Part shown: positions 8,377 through 16,906 of the stretch, piece after piece
How the letters are laid out: the number at the start of each line of letters is the position of its first letter
Position numbering within the stretch: the first letter of the stretch is position 1
Assembly (NCBI RefSeq): GCF_042665155.1
Contig: NZ_JBHTCG010000013.1
Span: 166,033 to 230,032, forward strand
Length of the DNA stretch: 64,000 nt
Origin: Sphaerisporangium rhizosphaerae
Lineage (GTDB): Bacteria > Actinomycetota > Actinomycetes > Streptosporangiales > Streptosporangiaceae
Reading direction: 5' to 3'
Notes under the pieces: generated by a model
Told to the model about the DNA's origin: nothing
The model's input: only the letters and a program-made list of their open reading frames with translations
The model's database searches: none
Position numbers and translations under genes: made by a program

Positions 8377-9732
8377 TCAGGAAACGCCGACGACGGGCGC
8401 CTCCCGCGGAGGAAGGGCCTGCCGGCCGGGCAGGCCCTCCTGGCCGGGCTCGACGCTCTTGCCGGCCGGGGTGTTCACGTGCCGGGGGAGCAGGGCGTCG
8501 AAGACCGCGGCGCGGTCGAAGCGCATCGCCCGGGCGCGGGCGCGATGCTCCAGGTCCTGCCGCTCGGCGGTGGACATGTCCAGCACCACCCGGTCCACCG
8601 TCGCGGCCAGGCCGGCGACGTCCCCGGCTTCGACGATGACGGCGGTGTCGCCCACCGCCTCCGACGTCCCGCCCGTCAGGGTGGTGACGATCGGCCCGCC
8701 ACCGGCCAGCATCTTCTCGGCCAGCGCGATGCCGAACGTCTCGACGAAGTCGGGCTCGGGCTTGGTGGGCAGGACGTAGGCGGCGCAGCCGCGCATGAGC
8801 AGCGGCTTCTCGTTGTCGTCGACATCGGTGAGGAAGACCACCCGCTCGTCCTGCCGGGCCATCTCCCGCACCTGCTCCAGCGCCGGTCCCGTCCCGGCGA
8901 CCACCAGTTTCACCCGCGACCGGCAGCGCATCTTCCCGTAGGCGTCCAGCAGGTCGTGGATCCCCTTGGCCGCGGTCACCCGGGACAGGAACAGGATGTA
9001 CCCGTCGCGCTCCAGGCCGCGGCGCGCGAGCGCGGCGTCCACCTGCGCCGGATCCGGGTCGAGGAAGGCGGCGGAGTCGATCGGCGGGTAGCTGACCGTC
9101 ACGCGGCGCCGGCACTGTTCGGCGAACGTGGTGCCGCAGTGGGCGTCCACCTGCTCGGCCGAGGCGATGATCTCCTCGCGGGTGTACTCGGAGACCGCGA
9201 CGACCTCGTCGCCCGACAGGAACGTGGTGAACAGCACGGTCGCCGCGCCGAACCGGCCTTCCCGCAGACACGACCGGATCACGTTGGTCACGTCCGACCC
9301 GACCGCCTTGGCGATGGTGTGCACGTCCGGCGCGAACCCGGCCGCCCGCGCGGCGGCGACCGCGTCCATCACCACCGTGGTGTGCGGGACGAGGTACATC
9401 GACAGGCAGGTCGTGGGAACGGGCTCGGCGAGCAGTTCGACCAGGCGGCCGGTGAGGCCGGCCTGGTGGCGGCCGTCCGGCACCCGGTAGTCCCCGACCG
9501 GCTCCGGCCGTTCCACGGTGATGCCGGGGCTGTAGGGCAGCAACCGGTCCAGCGGCTTGAGCGGCAGCCCGGCCGCCTGCAGCGCCGGAATCGGCCAGGT
9601 CAGCAGCCGTACGTCGTCGAAGCCGCGGGTCAGCGCCACCTCGGCGAGATTGCGGGCCTCGCCGGAGTGCCCGCAGATGACCGGGTCGGCCCTGACCACG
9701 ATGACGAGACGGCGACGGGGATGGGTCATCAT
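8377..9732 (-). CDS. Glycosyltransferase family 4-type enzyme
   Basis: 451-aa GT-B fold glycosyltransferase. The donor-binding half shows LFLSRVTAAKGIHDLL, VVAGTGPAL and the EX7E element inside EPDFVETFGIALAE, as in GT4 enzymes that move sugars from nucleotide donors with retention. The N-terminal half is the acceptor domain. The last 30 residues are Pro-rich. Start at tandem ATGs (9732/9729), preceded by AGAGGAAGC. It lies downstream of the GH92 gene on the same strand across a 250-bp repeat-rich gap, so the two may be co-expressed in mannose-related glycan work; that link is inference. Confidence 0.85.
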   Translation of the reverse strand: MMTHPRRRLVIVVRADPVICGHSGEARNLAEVALTRGFDDVRLLTWPIPALQAAGLPLKPLDRLLPYSPGITVERPEPVGDYRVPDGRHQAGLTGRLVELLAEPVPTTCLSMYLVPHTTVVMDAVAAARAAGFAPDVHTIAKAVGSDVTNVIRSCLREGRFGAATVLFTTFLSGDEVVAVSEYTREEIIASAEQVDAHCGTTFAEQCRRRVTVSYPPIDSAAFLDPDPAQVDAALARRGLERDGYILFLSRVTAAKGIHDLLDAYGKMRCRSRVKLVVAGTGPALEQVREMARQDERVVFLTDVDDNEKPLLMRGCAAYVLPTKPEPDFVETFGIALAEKMLAGGGPIVTTLTGGTSEAVGDTAVIVEAGDVAGLAATVDRVVLDMSTAERQDLEHRARARAMRFDRAAVFDALLPRHVNTPAGKSVEPGQEGLPGRQALPPREAPVVGVS

Positions 9733-9754
9733 GCTTCCTCTGGTGTCTCGGGAC

Positions 9755-9821
9755 GATCGGAACAGAACGGCCTGCAGATCGGAACAGAACGGCTGGCAGA
9801 TCGGGACGGGACGGGCCGGCG
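9755..9821. repeat. 22-bp tandem repeats in the leader of the glycosyltransferase gene
   Basis: Units beginning GATCGGAACAGAACGGC at 9755, 9777 and (diverged) 9799. Looser copies of GATCGGGACGGGA and CGGATCGG continue to about 10015. They lie directly upstream of the glycosyltransferase start and inside its probable leader. Confidence 0.65.
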
Positions 9822-9981
9822 GATCGTCAGGGGGGCGGGACCGCGGATCGGGACGGGATGGAACGACGGAACAACTACGGGCAATCGGGCGGATCGGCTG
9901 GGAACGAACGGGCGGTGCAGCTGGGGACGGCGGGCGTATCGGCTGGGGGCGGCGGGGGATCAGCCGGGCGAGGGCGGCCGA

Positions 9982-12213
9982 TCAGAGCGGGACTCCGGGC
10001 GGATCGGACAGCGACGGCGGGCGGATCCTGCGCCCCCACGCCGACGGCTCCGGGCCCAGCCGCAGGTGCAACCGGCCGCCGCGGTGCACGGTGGCGGCGC
10101 TCAGGTGCGTCGCGTGCAGCGGTTCACCGTTGAGGGTGGCCGACTGGACGTACTGCGCCGGCGGCTCACGATCGACGCCGTCGACGCCGATCGGCGTCTC
10201 GCGGTGCCCGCTGGTCTCGATGACGAACTCCCCGCCGCCGGCCCGGAGAACGGCCCGGGGGAACGCGGGCGCGTTGACCAGGAACAGGTTCTGCCCGGCG
10301 ATCGGGAACAGCCCGAGCGACGCCCACACGTACCACGAGCTGAGGCCGCCGGAGTCGTCGTTGCCCGGCAGCCCGCCGGGGCCGGTGCCGAACTGCCAGG
10401 TCAGCGCCGCGTGCACCACCTCGGAGGTGCGGTCGGGCCGGCCCGCGTAGTGGTAGGCCCACGGGGCCTCCATGTCGGGCTCGTTGTTCAACCCCTCGAA
10501 CCGGTTCAGGGCGTATCCGGCCGCCATCTCGGCCGCCCGAGGGCGGCGGCCGGGCTGCGTCACGGGGGCGGCGTCGAAGCCGAAGAACCTGTCCAGCTTG
10601 CCGGCGAAGGCCGCGTCACCGCCGGCCAGGGCGATGCGCGCGGCCATGTCGTGCAGCAGCCGGAAGGAGTAGTTCCACTTGCCGCCCTCGTAGAACTCCG
10701 AGTCGCGCAGCAGGCCGGTGCTGGAGTCGAAGGCGTTGGACCACTGGCGCCCGCGGTCCTCCAGGTCCTCGGCCAGACGCCGGTCGTTCAGCGCCCGGGC
10801 GACCTGCGCCGTGCAGTGGTGGGCGTAGGCCAGGTCCAGGGTGTGGGTGATCGGGTGCACCACCCCGTGCTCGAAGAAGTCCTCGCCGTACAGGCGGCGC
10901 AGGTCGTCGACCATGTGCACCAGCGCCCAGTTCCAGTCCAGGCCCGTGCGGCCCAGAGCGTGGGCGTCCGCCAGCGCGGTGTGCGCGAGCGCGCTGGCCT
11001 GGCGGAAGAACCGGTCGGCGCCGCGGGCCATCCGGTACCCGATCGGGAAGTTGCCCTCCTCCTCGCACACCCGGATCAGCGACTCCAGCAGGTCCATGGC
11101 CCGGTCCGGCGCGATCACCGCGAGCAGCGGCAGCTGCGTCTTGTAGATGTCCCACATGGTGCACACGTCGAACGCGTACGGCCCAGGAGTCGGCCAGAAC
11201 GGGCTCTCGTCGTCGGCGAAGCACGGCTTGATCAGCGAATGGTAGAGCGCCGTCCCGAACACGGTGCGGCGCGCCGGCGTGCCCCCCTCGACCTGGACCC
11301 GGTCGAGGTGATCGCCCCAGCGGCCCCGAGTGCGCGAACGCACCTCGTCGAACGCCGGCCGCCCGTGCCCGCACTCGCGCTCCAGGTTCTCCCGCGCCTG
11401 GTCGCATCCGCGCAGCGAGAACCCCAGCCGCACCTCGATGGTCTGCCCCGCGGCGGCCGGGCCCATGAAGAGCATGCCGAAGGGCCGCAGCGTGGTGTGC
11501 CGGATGCTGTCGAAGTCCAGGCGGGTGCCGCCGTCGATGAGCCGCCGGTCGTACCACAGCATCTGCCGCCAGCCCGGACTGTCCACCTCCAGGTGCACCG
11601 ACAGCGGGACGCCCTCCATCACGACCGTGCCCTGCGCCCGGCCGTGGCCGATGCTCTCGACCTGCGCCCGCAAGGGCACGGTGCGGCCCAGCTCGATGGC
11701 CAGGCCGCCGCAGGACAGGTCGACCACGACGCGGGCGCTGCGGTGCTCGGGGAAGGTGTACCGGTGCACGGCCACCTTGGCCCCCACGGTGAGCTCGCAG
11801 CGGACCCCGGTGTCCAGGGTGGCCGCGTAGTACCCGGCCTCCGCCACCTCCTCGCGCAGCCCCCACGCCTCGCCGAGCGCGTCCAGCGGCTGCACCATCG
11901 GCGTGACCCGGACGTAGTTGTAGTACTTGCGGATCGCCCCGGTGCCCGACTGCTGGAAGTGGGTGAACCCGGACGCCTCCAGCCGTTCGAACATCTCCTC
12001 GGGCACGCCCTCGGTGTTCTTCGCGTAGCGCCCGTAGCCGGTCGGATACGCGCCGGAGTAGGCGCAGGCCGACACCATGCCGAGCGGCGAGGTGGCCCCC
12101 GGGTGGGTGTTGCCCACCTGCGGTTTCGGCCACCACCAAGTAGCGGCCAGACCGTGCCCTCGAGGCAGGTCGGTCGCCGCGGTGCCGATGAAGGGGTCGA
12201 TGTCGTCGAGGAT
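9982..12213 (-). CDS. GH92-family alpha-mannosidase (start unresolved)
   Basis: Glycoside hydrolase family 92, calcium-dependent exo-acting alpha-mannosidases. Visible family marks are DPFIGT at the N-terminus, VGNTHPGATSPLGM, HFQQSGTGA, MWDIYKTQLPLL and the GNDDSGGLSSWYVW active-site region. No signal peptide is seen, so this is probably cytoplasmic. Oddity: conserved sequence from DIDPFIGTAATDL extends about 30 codons upstream of GTG 12117, the first usable start, yet that stretch has no ATG, GTG or TTG before an in-frame TAG at about 12223. A hairpin (GGCCGGA-ctcta-TCCGGCC, 12215-12233) covers the place. Either the start is non-canonical or a small frameshift has separated it from GTG 12241. 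The coordinates given follow the conserved sequence. Confidence 0.85.
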   Translation of the reverse strand: MLDDIDPFIGTAATDLPRGHGLAATWWWPKPQVGNTHPGATSPLGMVSACAYSGAYPTGYGRYAKNTEGVPEEMFERLEASGFTHFQQSGTGAIRKYYNYVRVTPMVQPLDALGEAWGLREEVAEAGYYAATLDTGVRCELTVGAKVAVHRYTFPEHRSARVVVDLSCGGLAIELGRTVPLRAQVESIGHGRAQGTVVMEGVPLSVHLEVDSPGWRQMLWYDRRLIDGGTRLDFDSIRHTTLRPFGMLFMGPAAAGQTIEVRLGFSLRGCDQARENLERECGHGRPAFDEVRSRTRGRWGDHLDRVQVEGGTPARRTVFGTALYHSLIKPCFADDESPFWPTPGPYAFDVCTMWDIYKTQLPLLAVIAPDRAMDLLESLIRVCEEEGNFPIGYRMARGADRFFRQASALAHTALADAHALGRTGLDWNWALVHMVDDLRRLYGEDFFEHGVVHPITHTLDLAYAHHCTAQVARALNDRRLAEDLEDRGRQWSNAFDSSTGLLRDSEFYEGGKWNYSFRLLHDMAARIALAGGDAAFAGKLDRFFGFDAAPVTQPGRRPRAAEMAAGYALNRFEGLNNEPDMEAPWAYHYAGRPDRTSEVVHAALTWQFGTGPGGLPGNDDSGGLSSWYVWASLGLFPIAGQNLFLVNAPAFPRAVLRAGGGEFVIETSGHRETPIGVDGVDREPPAQYVQSATLNGEPLHATHLSAATVHRGGRLHLRLGPEPSAWGRRIRPPSLSDPPGVPL

Positions 12214-12304
12214 GGCCGGACTCTATCCGGCCAGCCCCCACCTGCGGGTTTCGCGGAGATGAACTGCTTGTTCCAGACGTGTCAACCTGATCGCGGCGGC
12301 GCGC

Positions 12305-12604
12305 TCAGAAGCGGTACGACCCCACGATGGCCGCCTCGCTCCGTGCGAGGGTGCCGGGAACCACGCGCTCGCCGATGCCTCGCTGGAATGCCTTGAACGC
12401 GGCGGAGTCCGCCAGCGGCTCGCGGTCGTCCTCACCGACCACGATGTGGACGAAGCTCACGCCGTCGCCGAGCCGGAACGCGGCGTAGCGCAGCCCGCCC
12501 GGATCGTCGTGCGCGAGCTCGGACATGACGTCCTCCACCAGCCGCTGGTTCTCGTCCGCGGATTCGGGACGGGTCTCGTACCGTACGATCACTACCTTGC
12601 TCAT
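12305..12604 (-). CDS. ABM-like ferredoxin-fold protein
   Basis: 99-aa protein resembling the antibiotic biosynthesis monooxygenase (ABM/Dabb) fold: VVIVRYETRPE strand, a helix with ENQRLVEDVM, GLRYAAFRL and FVHIVVGED strands, then FKAFQRGIGER. Such small dimers oxidise or bind aromatic metabolites or heme; catalytic residues vary too much to predict activity. AGGAGG precedes ATG 12604. It is 75 bp downstream of an exporter gene on the same strand, so probably co-transcribed with it and facing the ECF sigma factor that may control both. Confidence 0.75.
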   Translation of the reverse strand: MSKVVIVRYETRPESADENQRLVEDVMSELAHDDPGGLRYAAFRLGDGVSFVHIVVGEDDREPLADSAAFKAFQRGIGERVVPGTLARSEAAIVGSYRF

Positions 12605-12678
12605 CGTTCCTCCTGTTTGCTGGAGATGGATTTTCGCTTCGCTTGGACCTGTCGGCGCCATGACGGCGCCTGGGCCGC

Positions 12679-14157
12679 CTATCCGGTGGCGTCGAGCCGC
12701 GTCGCGCGGCGCACGGTGCGGGCGAGGGCGATCCCGCCGATGACGCCGGCGAGGCTCAGCACCGCCATCCACCCCGCCGCCGTGGACATCGCGTGCGCCG
12801 ACACGTGCTCCCGCAACGGCGGAAGCGACGGTAACGGCGTGGCCTGGGAGAGGTAGACGGCGCCGAACACGGCGACGCCGACGACCTGCCCGAGTTGCAT
12901 CGTGGTCGTGAGCAGGCCACTCGCGTCCGCCGCCCTGGCGGGCGGCACGTGGACCAGTGCCTGGGAGAGCAGCGGGCTGAGGGTCAGGCCCATCCCGGCC
13001 CCGCAGACGACCAGAGCCGTCCACATCAGCGGGCCGCCCTGGGTACCGTCCTGGAGTCCGGCGGCGATACCCAGGTAGGCGAGAGCGGAGATCACCATGC
13101 CGGCCGGCGGCAGTAGGTGGTGGACGCGTGCGGGCAGCCTCCGCCAGAAGAAGCCGGCCACCCCGAACACCCCCGCGAGCGGGGCGAAGGTCAGCCCGGC
13201 ACGCAGCGCGCCGTCGCCCAGCCCTTGCTGCAGGTGCAGCGCGAGGGTGAACATCAGCCCGCCGTAGGCGACCTGCATGCAGATCAGAGTGCCGATCCCC
13301 GACGCCGTCCCCGGGGCCCGCAGCACCGCCAGGTCGAGCAACGGGTCGCCCCCGCGGGCCGCGACACCCCGTTCGACCAGGACGAAGACCCCGGCCAGCA
13401 CGATCCCGGCGGCGACGCACCCGAACGTCCAGGCCGGCCGGCCGGTTTCGTGTCCGAGCACCAGCGGCAGCACGACCAGGACCACCGCCGGCACCGCGAC
13501 GGCCAGGCCGGCGAAGTCGAGCCGCCGGGTACCGCGCGGCTCGTCCGCCGGCACCAGCCGGGGGACCAGCGCCACCAGCAAGATTCCCAGGGGCACGTTG
13601 ACCAGGAAGACCGGCCGCCACGAGGCGCCCGCCAGGTTCGCCTCGACCAGCACGCCGCCCAGGACCAGCCCCGCCAGCGCCCCCACCGACAGGACGACCC
13701 CGTAGGCCGACAGCGCCTTGGCACGCGCCGCGCCCTGGAACCGCGTCTGGATGACGCTCATGATCTGTGGCACCATCACCGCCGCTCCGGCCCCCTGTAC
13801 GGAACGGGCGATGACCAGCGTCGCGCCGTCCGGCGCGATACCGCAGACCAGCGAGGCCAGGGTGAACACGATGGCGCCGAGCAGATACATCCGCCGCCGG
13901 CCATGGAGATCACCGAGCCGGGCTCCGGTGATCAGCAGCATCGCGTACGCGACCGTGTACCCGCCGGCCACCAGTTGCAGGGACGCTCCGGAGGCGTGCA
14001 GGTCCGCCCCGATCGACGGCAGTGCCACGTTGACGATGGTGACGTCGAGCAGGCCCATGAACTGACCGAGCAACAGCACGGCCAGCATCAGCCAGAGCCG
14101 CCCTCCCCGCCGGTCCGCCGAGCCTGCCGGCCTGGTCCTGACGTCCGGACTGACCAT
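12679..14157 (-). CDS. MFS transporter, DHA2 (14-TM, EmrB/QacA) family
   Basis: 492-aa inner-membrane drug:proton antiporter type protein. Motifs: LDVTIVNVALPSIG (TM1, family signature), GARLGDLHGRRRMYLLG (MFS motif A), RSVQGAGAAVMVP (motif B) and GALAGLVLGGVL (motif C). Fourteen hydrophobic segments fit the DHA2 branch. ATG 14157 is preceded by AAAGGAA; longer in-frame starts run into the repeat-rich intergenic DNA and are not credible. Divergent from the sigma factor gene, with the small ABM-like gene behind it, so it may export a compound that the sigma factor responds to. Confidence 0.9.
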   Translation of the reverse strand: MVSPDVRTRPAGSADRRGGRLWLMLAVLLLGQFMGLLDVTIVNVALPSIGADLHASGASLQLVAGGYTVAYAMLLITGARLGDLHGRRRMYLLGAIVFTLASLVCGIAPDGATLVIARSVQGAGAAVMVPQIMSVIQTRFQGAARAKALSAYGVVLSVGALAGLVLGGVLVEANLAGASWRPVFLVNVPLGILLVALVPRLVPADEPRGTRRLDFAGLAVAVPAVVLVVLPLVLGHETGRPAWTFGCVAAGIVLAGVFVLVERGVAARGGDPLLDLAVLRAPGTASGIGTLICMQVAYGGLMFTLALHLQQGLGDGALRAGLTFAPLAGVFGVAGFFWRRLPARVHHLLPPAGMVISALAYLGIAAGLQDGTQGGPLMWTALVVCGAGMGLTLSPLLSQALVHVPPARAADASGLLTTTMQLGQVVGVAVFGAVYLSQATPLPSLPPLREHVSAHAMSTAAGWMAVLSLAGVIGGIALARTVRRATRLDATG

Positions 14158-14307
14158 GTCGGTTCCTTTCGGCACCTTCGCCGCCCGGGAAGGGGAGCGT
14201 CGATGCGATAGCGCTGAGCCGTGCCGCGTGGAGGTCGTCCAGCACGACGCCTCTCCGGACCACGGCGACATCCCGGCCGCGCGCGACCTGGGACGATCGT
14301 GCGCGGT

Positions 14308-14482
14308 CACCGGTACAGATCCGGCCGGCCACCGGAACTCATCGGCCGGCCACCGGAACTCATCGGCCGGCCACGGGAGATCCGGATCCTCAGGTACGCG
14401 GTGGTGCCGCGGGCCGGTCCCGCCTGGACGCGCCACGGCGGCGACCGATGATTTCCGGCCCCTGCCGGGATCTGTACCGGTG
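14308..14482. repeat. 175-bp segment bounded by a perfect 15-bp inverted repeat
   Basis: CACCGGTACAGATCC (14308-14322) and its exact reverse complement (14468-14482) enclose GC-rich DNA between the divergent exporter and sigma factor genes. No flanking target duplication and no coding content. Could be a pair of regulator sites, a small non-autonomous element, or a large hairpin. Confidence 0.65.
14325..14378. repeat. 21-bp tandem repeats
   Basis: The 21-bp unit beginning CCGGCCACCGGAACTC occurs exactly at 14325-14345 and 14346-14366, with a partial third copy to 14378, inside the inverted-repeat segment. Confidence 0.7.
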
Positions 14483-14533
14483 GAGGGTGACGCGGGTGCG
14501 ACACACTTGTCCGACGACGGTTGGGAGAAGACG

Positions 14534-15634
14534 ATGGACCGCGAGGAGCCGATGACCTCGGGTGGCGAGGACTTCGCCCGTCTCACCGACCCGTTCCGTC
14601 ACGAACTGCTGGCCTACTGCTATCGCATGCTCGGTTCGGTGCACGATGCCGAGGACCTCGTGCAGGAGACCCTGCTCCGTGCGTGGCGCTCCTACTCCGG
14701 TTTCCAGGGCCGGGCGTCGCTGCGTACCTGGCTGTACCGGATCGCGACCAACGTGTGCCTGAGAGCGCTCGAGAACCGCGGCCGGCGACCGCTCCCGTCC
14801 GGCCTGAACGGCCCGGCCGGGGATCCGGACACGCCTGTGGCCGTCGCGTCGTCCGAAGTGGCGTGGTTGCAGCCGATGCCCGACGTGCTGTTCGTCAGCG
14901 CGGCACCCGACCCCGCCTCGGTCGTCGCCTCCCGCGCGGGGATGCGCCTGGCCCTGATCGCCGCCCTGCAGTACCTCCCCGCCAGGCAACGCGCCGTGCT
15001 GATCCTGCGCGACGTGCTGGGGTGGCGGGCGTCCGAGGTCGCCGAGCTGTTCGAGGTCTCGGTCGCGACGGTCAACAGCCTGCTGCAACGCGCCCGGGTA
15101 CGCCTCGAAGAGGACACGCCGGGCGAGGACGAGCTCTTCGAGCCGACCGACCCCGGCCGGCGCGCGCTGCTCGACCGGTACGCCACCGCGTTCCAGAACG
15201 CCGACATCGCCGAGCTCATGCGACTCCTCACGGCCGACGCGGTGTTCGAGATGCCCCCGATCCCCACCTGGTTCGCCGGCCGCCGGACGATCGGGAGCTT
15301 CCTCGCCACCCGGGTACCCGCGACGCCCGAGGACCTCCGCATGGTCCCGGCCGCCGCCAACGGGCAGCCGGCGCTCGCCACCTACCGGCGCCACGATGAC
15401 GGACTGCACCACGCGCACTCGATCCAGGTCTTCACCCTCGCCGAGGCACACATCGCCCGAGTGACCTCTTTTCATGACCTGACCCTGTTCGCGACGTTCG
15501 GCCTGCCCGGCGCCTTGCCCGAAGCGGGTCCTGCCGCGCCGACCGTGGCCGGGAACCGGACGAGCGGGGCTGGGAACCGGACGAGCGGCCCGGTGCGGCC
15601 GTGCGTCATCGCTTCGTCAGAGCGCCGACGCTGA
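14534..15634 (+). CDS. ECF RNA polymerase sigma factor with SnoaL-like C-terminal domain
   Basis: 366-aa sigma-70 factor. Region 2 (HELLAYCYRMLGSVHDAEDLVQETLLRAW) and region 4 (LPARQRAVLILRDVLGW...VSVATVNSLLQRAR) are intact, and a SnoaL/NTF2-like domain (LLDRYATAFQNADIAELMRLL, FEMPPIPTWFAGR) follows, as in the extracytoplasmic-function sigma factors annotated TIGR02960. In such proteins the C-terminal domain modulates activity instead of a separate anti-sigma. ATG 14534 has GGGAGAAG upstream; 14552 is also possible. The end is odd: AGNRTSG twice, from a 21-bp DNA repeat, and the reading frame overlaps the convergent secreted-protein gene by 29 bp. Confidence 0.88.
   Translation: MDREEPMTSGGEDFARLTDPFRHELLAYCYRMLGSVHDAEDLVQETLLRAWRSYSGFQGRASLRTWLYRIATNVCLRALENRGRRPLPSGLNGPAGDPDTPVAVASSEVAWLQPMPDVLFVSAAPDPASVVASRAGMRLALIAALQYLPARQRAVLILRDVLGWRASEVAELFEVSVATVNSLLQRARVRLEEDTPGEDELFEPTDPGRRALLDRYATAFQNADIAELMRLLTADAVFEMPPIPTWFAGRRTIGSFLATRVPATPEDLRMVPAAANGQPALATYRRHDDGLHHAHSIQVFTLAEAHIARVTSFHDLTLFATFGLPGALPEAGPAAPTVAGNRTSGAGNRTSGPVRPCVIASSERRR
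15551..15588. repeat. 21-bp-period repeat inside the sigma factor tail
   Basis: GGGAACCGGACGAGCGG at 15551-15567 and 15572-15588 encodes the doubled AGNRTSG. Its core GGAACCGGAC also makes up the 31-bp repeats at 19.4 kb. Confidence 0.65.
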
Positions 15635-16547
15635 GCAGGAAGTCTCCGCCGTTCTCGTCGGCTCCGGCCATGACCGACGCCTGGCGCCGGCCGTCGCTCG
15701 CGATCGCCCAGAAGGTGAGTTGGACGGTTCCCCGCGCGGTCCGGCAGGTCTGGACGGCCGGGTCGAGCTCGGCGGTGTTGCCGCGTGCGGTCAGCGTCCA
15801 GTCGCACCCGTCGGCGGTGCGGGCCGTCACGGTGCTCCTTCGGCCGCTCGTGAACGTGACGAGCCCCTGCTGCGGCGTCTGCACGGATCGCACCTGGCCG
15901 TCGGGGTCGGTGTAGCGCGTGGTGAGCACGTTCACGCGCGACCGCGGGTCGGACGCGTCGTACTGCCAGGATCCCGGGAAGACCTTCCGCGCCTGCGCCC
16001 ACGCGTGGCCTGCGACCTTGGTGCGGCTGCCCTGGTCGAGGCGGAACTCGTAGTCGCCGGTCGGCTGGTGGCTGACGGCCACGATGCTCTCCCGCTCCCG
16101 CTCCCGGTCCCCGGACAGGGAGACCGACCACTTGGTGATGGTGTACGCCGAGCCGATGACGTGGTTGAAGCAGTACTGGGACGGGGAGTCGAGCTCCAGC
16201 GAGGTGGGGAGCACCGCGAACGTCCACGTGCACCCCTGGTCGGTGTGGCCCGTGATCCTGCCGCCGGCCGCCTTGGAGAACACGATGGTCCCGATCTGCG
16301 GAACCTGGATCGACGGGCCCGGACGGCAGCTCGTGCTCGTGTCCGGGCAGCTGATGACCGCGATGTTCCGCATGCTCTCGCGTACGGGCTGGTCGTAGTT
16401 CCACGTTCCCAGGTACTCGCGCCCGCTCCACGCCTGCGCCTGTGTCTGTGCCTGTGCCGGCCCGGGTGCCGCCACGCCGATCGCGGTCCATGTCGCCAAG
16501 CCCAGGGCCATCAGCGGTGCCAGGGCGGTGAAACGCCTGATGAGCAT
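15606..16547 (-). CDS. Secreted protein with two related halves
   Basis: 313-aa protein of no family I recognise. A clear signal peptide ends near AQA (about residue 34). The rest looks like a duplication: the first half begins LGTWNYD and carries ISCPD...GTIVFS...CTWTF...LELDS..YC, the second begins PGSWQYD and carries GLVTFT...CDWTL...AELDPAVQTC. Each half thus has a GxWxYD strand, a C-x-W strand and a closing Cys, suggesting two disulfide-linked beta domains. Start ATG 16547 has AGGAGG just upstream. The 3' end overlaps the convergent sigma factor gene by 29 bp. Confidence 0.78.
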   Translation of the reverse strand: MLIRRFTALAPLMALGLATWTAIGVAAPGPAQAQTQAQAWSGREYLGTWNYDQPVRESMRNIAVISCPDTSTSCRPGPSIQVPQIGTIVFSKAAGGRITGHTDQGCTWTFAVLPTSLELDSPSQYCFNHVIGSAYTITKWSVSLSGDRERERESIVAVSHQPTGDYEFRLDQGSRTKVAGHAWAQARKVFPGSWQYDASDPRSRVNVLTTRYTDPDGQVRSVQTPQQGLVTFTSGRRSTVTARTADGCDWTLTARGNTAELDPAVQTCRTARGTVQLTFWAIASDGRRQASVMAGADENGGDFLLSVGALTKR

Positions 16548-16559
16548 GATTTCCTCCTC

Positions 16560-16604
16560 TGTGTTCGAGGCTGCTGTGTTCGGGGCTGCTGTGTTCGGGG
16601 CTGC
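16560..16604. repeat. 15-bp tandem repeat, three copies
   Basis: TGTGTTCGGGGCTGC at 16575 and 16590, with a one-base variant at 16560, directly upstream of the secreted-protein gene. Confidence 0.75.
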
Positions 16605-16680
16605 CCAGGAACCTACGGCCGGCCGGTGATGTGCTTCGTCGCCCCTGCGTCCCCTTCGGAGCTACTCCCGGCGTCGTAGA

Positions 16681-16798
16681 TCCGCCGATCCTCATCCCCG
16701 TGACGTACGCACCCGCCGAGCCTGGCCCGCCGTCACCCGGGGTCATCCGCCGATCCTCATCCCGCGACGTACGCACCTGCCGTCGCCCGGGGCCATCC
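16681..16798. repeat. Imperfect direct repeat of about 50-65 bp
   Basis: Two copies start TCCGCCGATCCTCATCCC at 16681 and 16746, continue through GACGTACGCACC and end CCCGGGGYCAT. The first has a 14-bp insertion. It fills the gap between the secreted-protein gene and the SPOUT methyltransferase gene. Confidence 0.65.
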
Positions 16799-16906
16799 GC
16801 TACTTTGGGAGGCGGACCGATTCGTCGATGGCCCGGGCGTGCCGCTGAAAGCGCCCATCGTGATGTGCCTTCATCTCCTCCGCGCCGGAGCGCCTCGCAC
16901 CCTGCG

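Noticed and set aside
8368..12396. Very long open plus-strand frame (over 1300 codons) across the glycosyltransferase and GH92 genes
   Set aside because: Antisense shadow typical of GC-rich DNA; Arg/Gly/His-rich translation with no domain, while the minus strand carries clear conserved enzymes.
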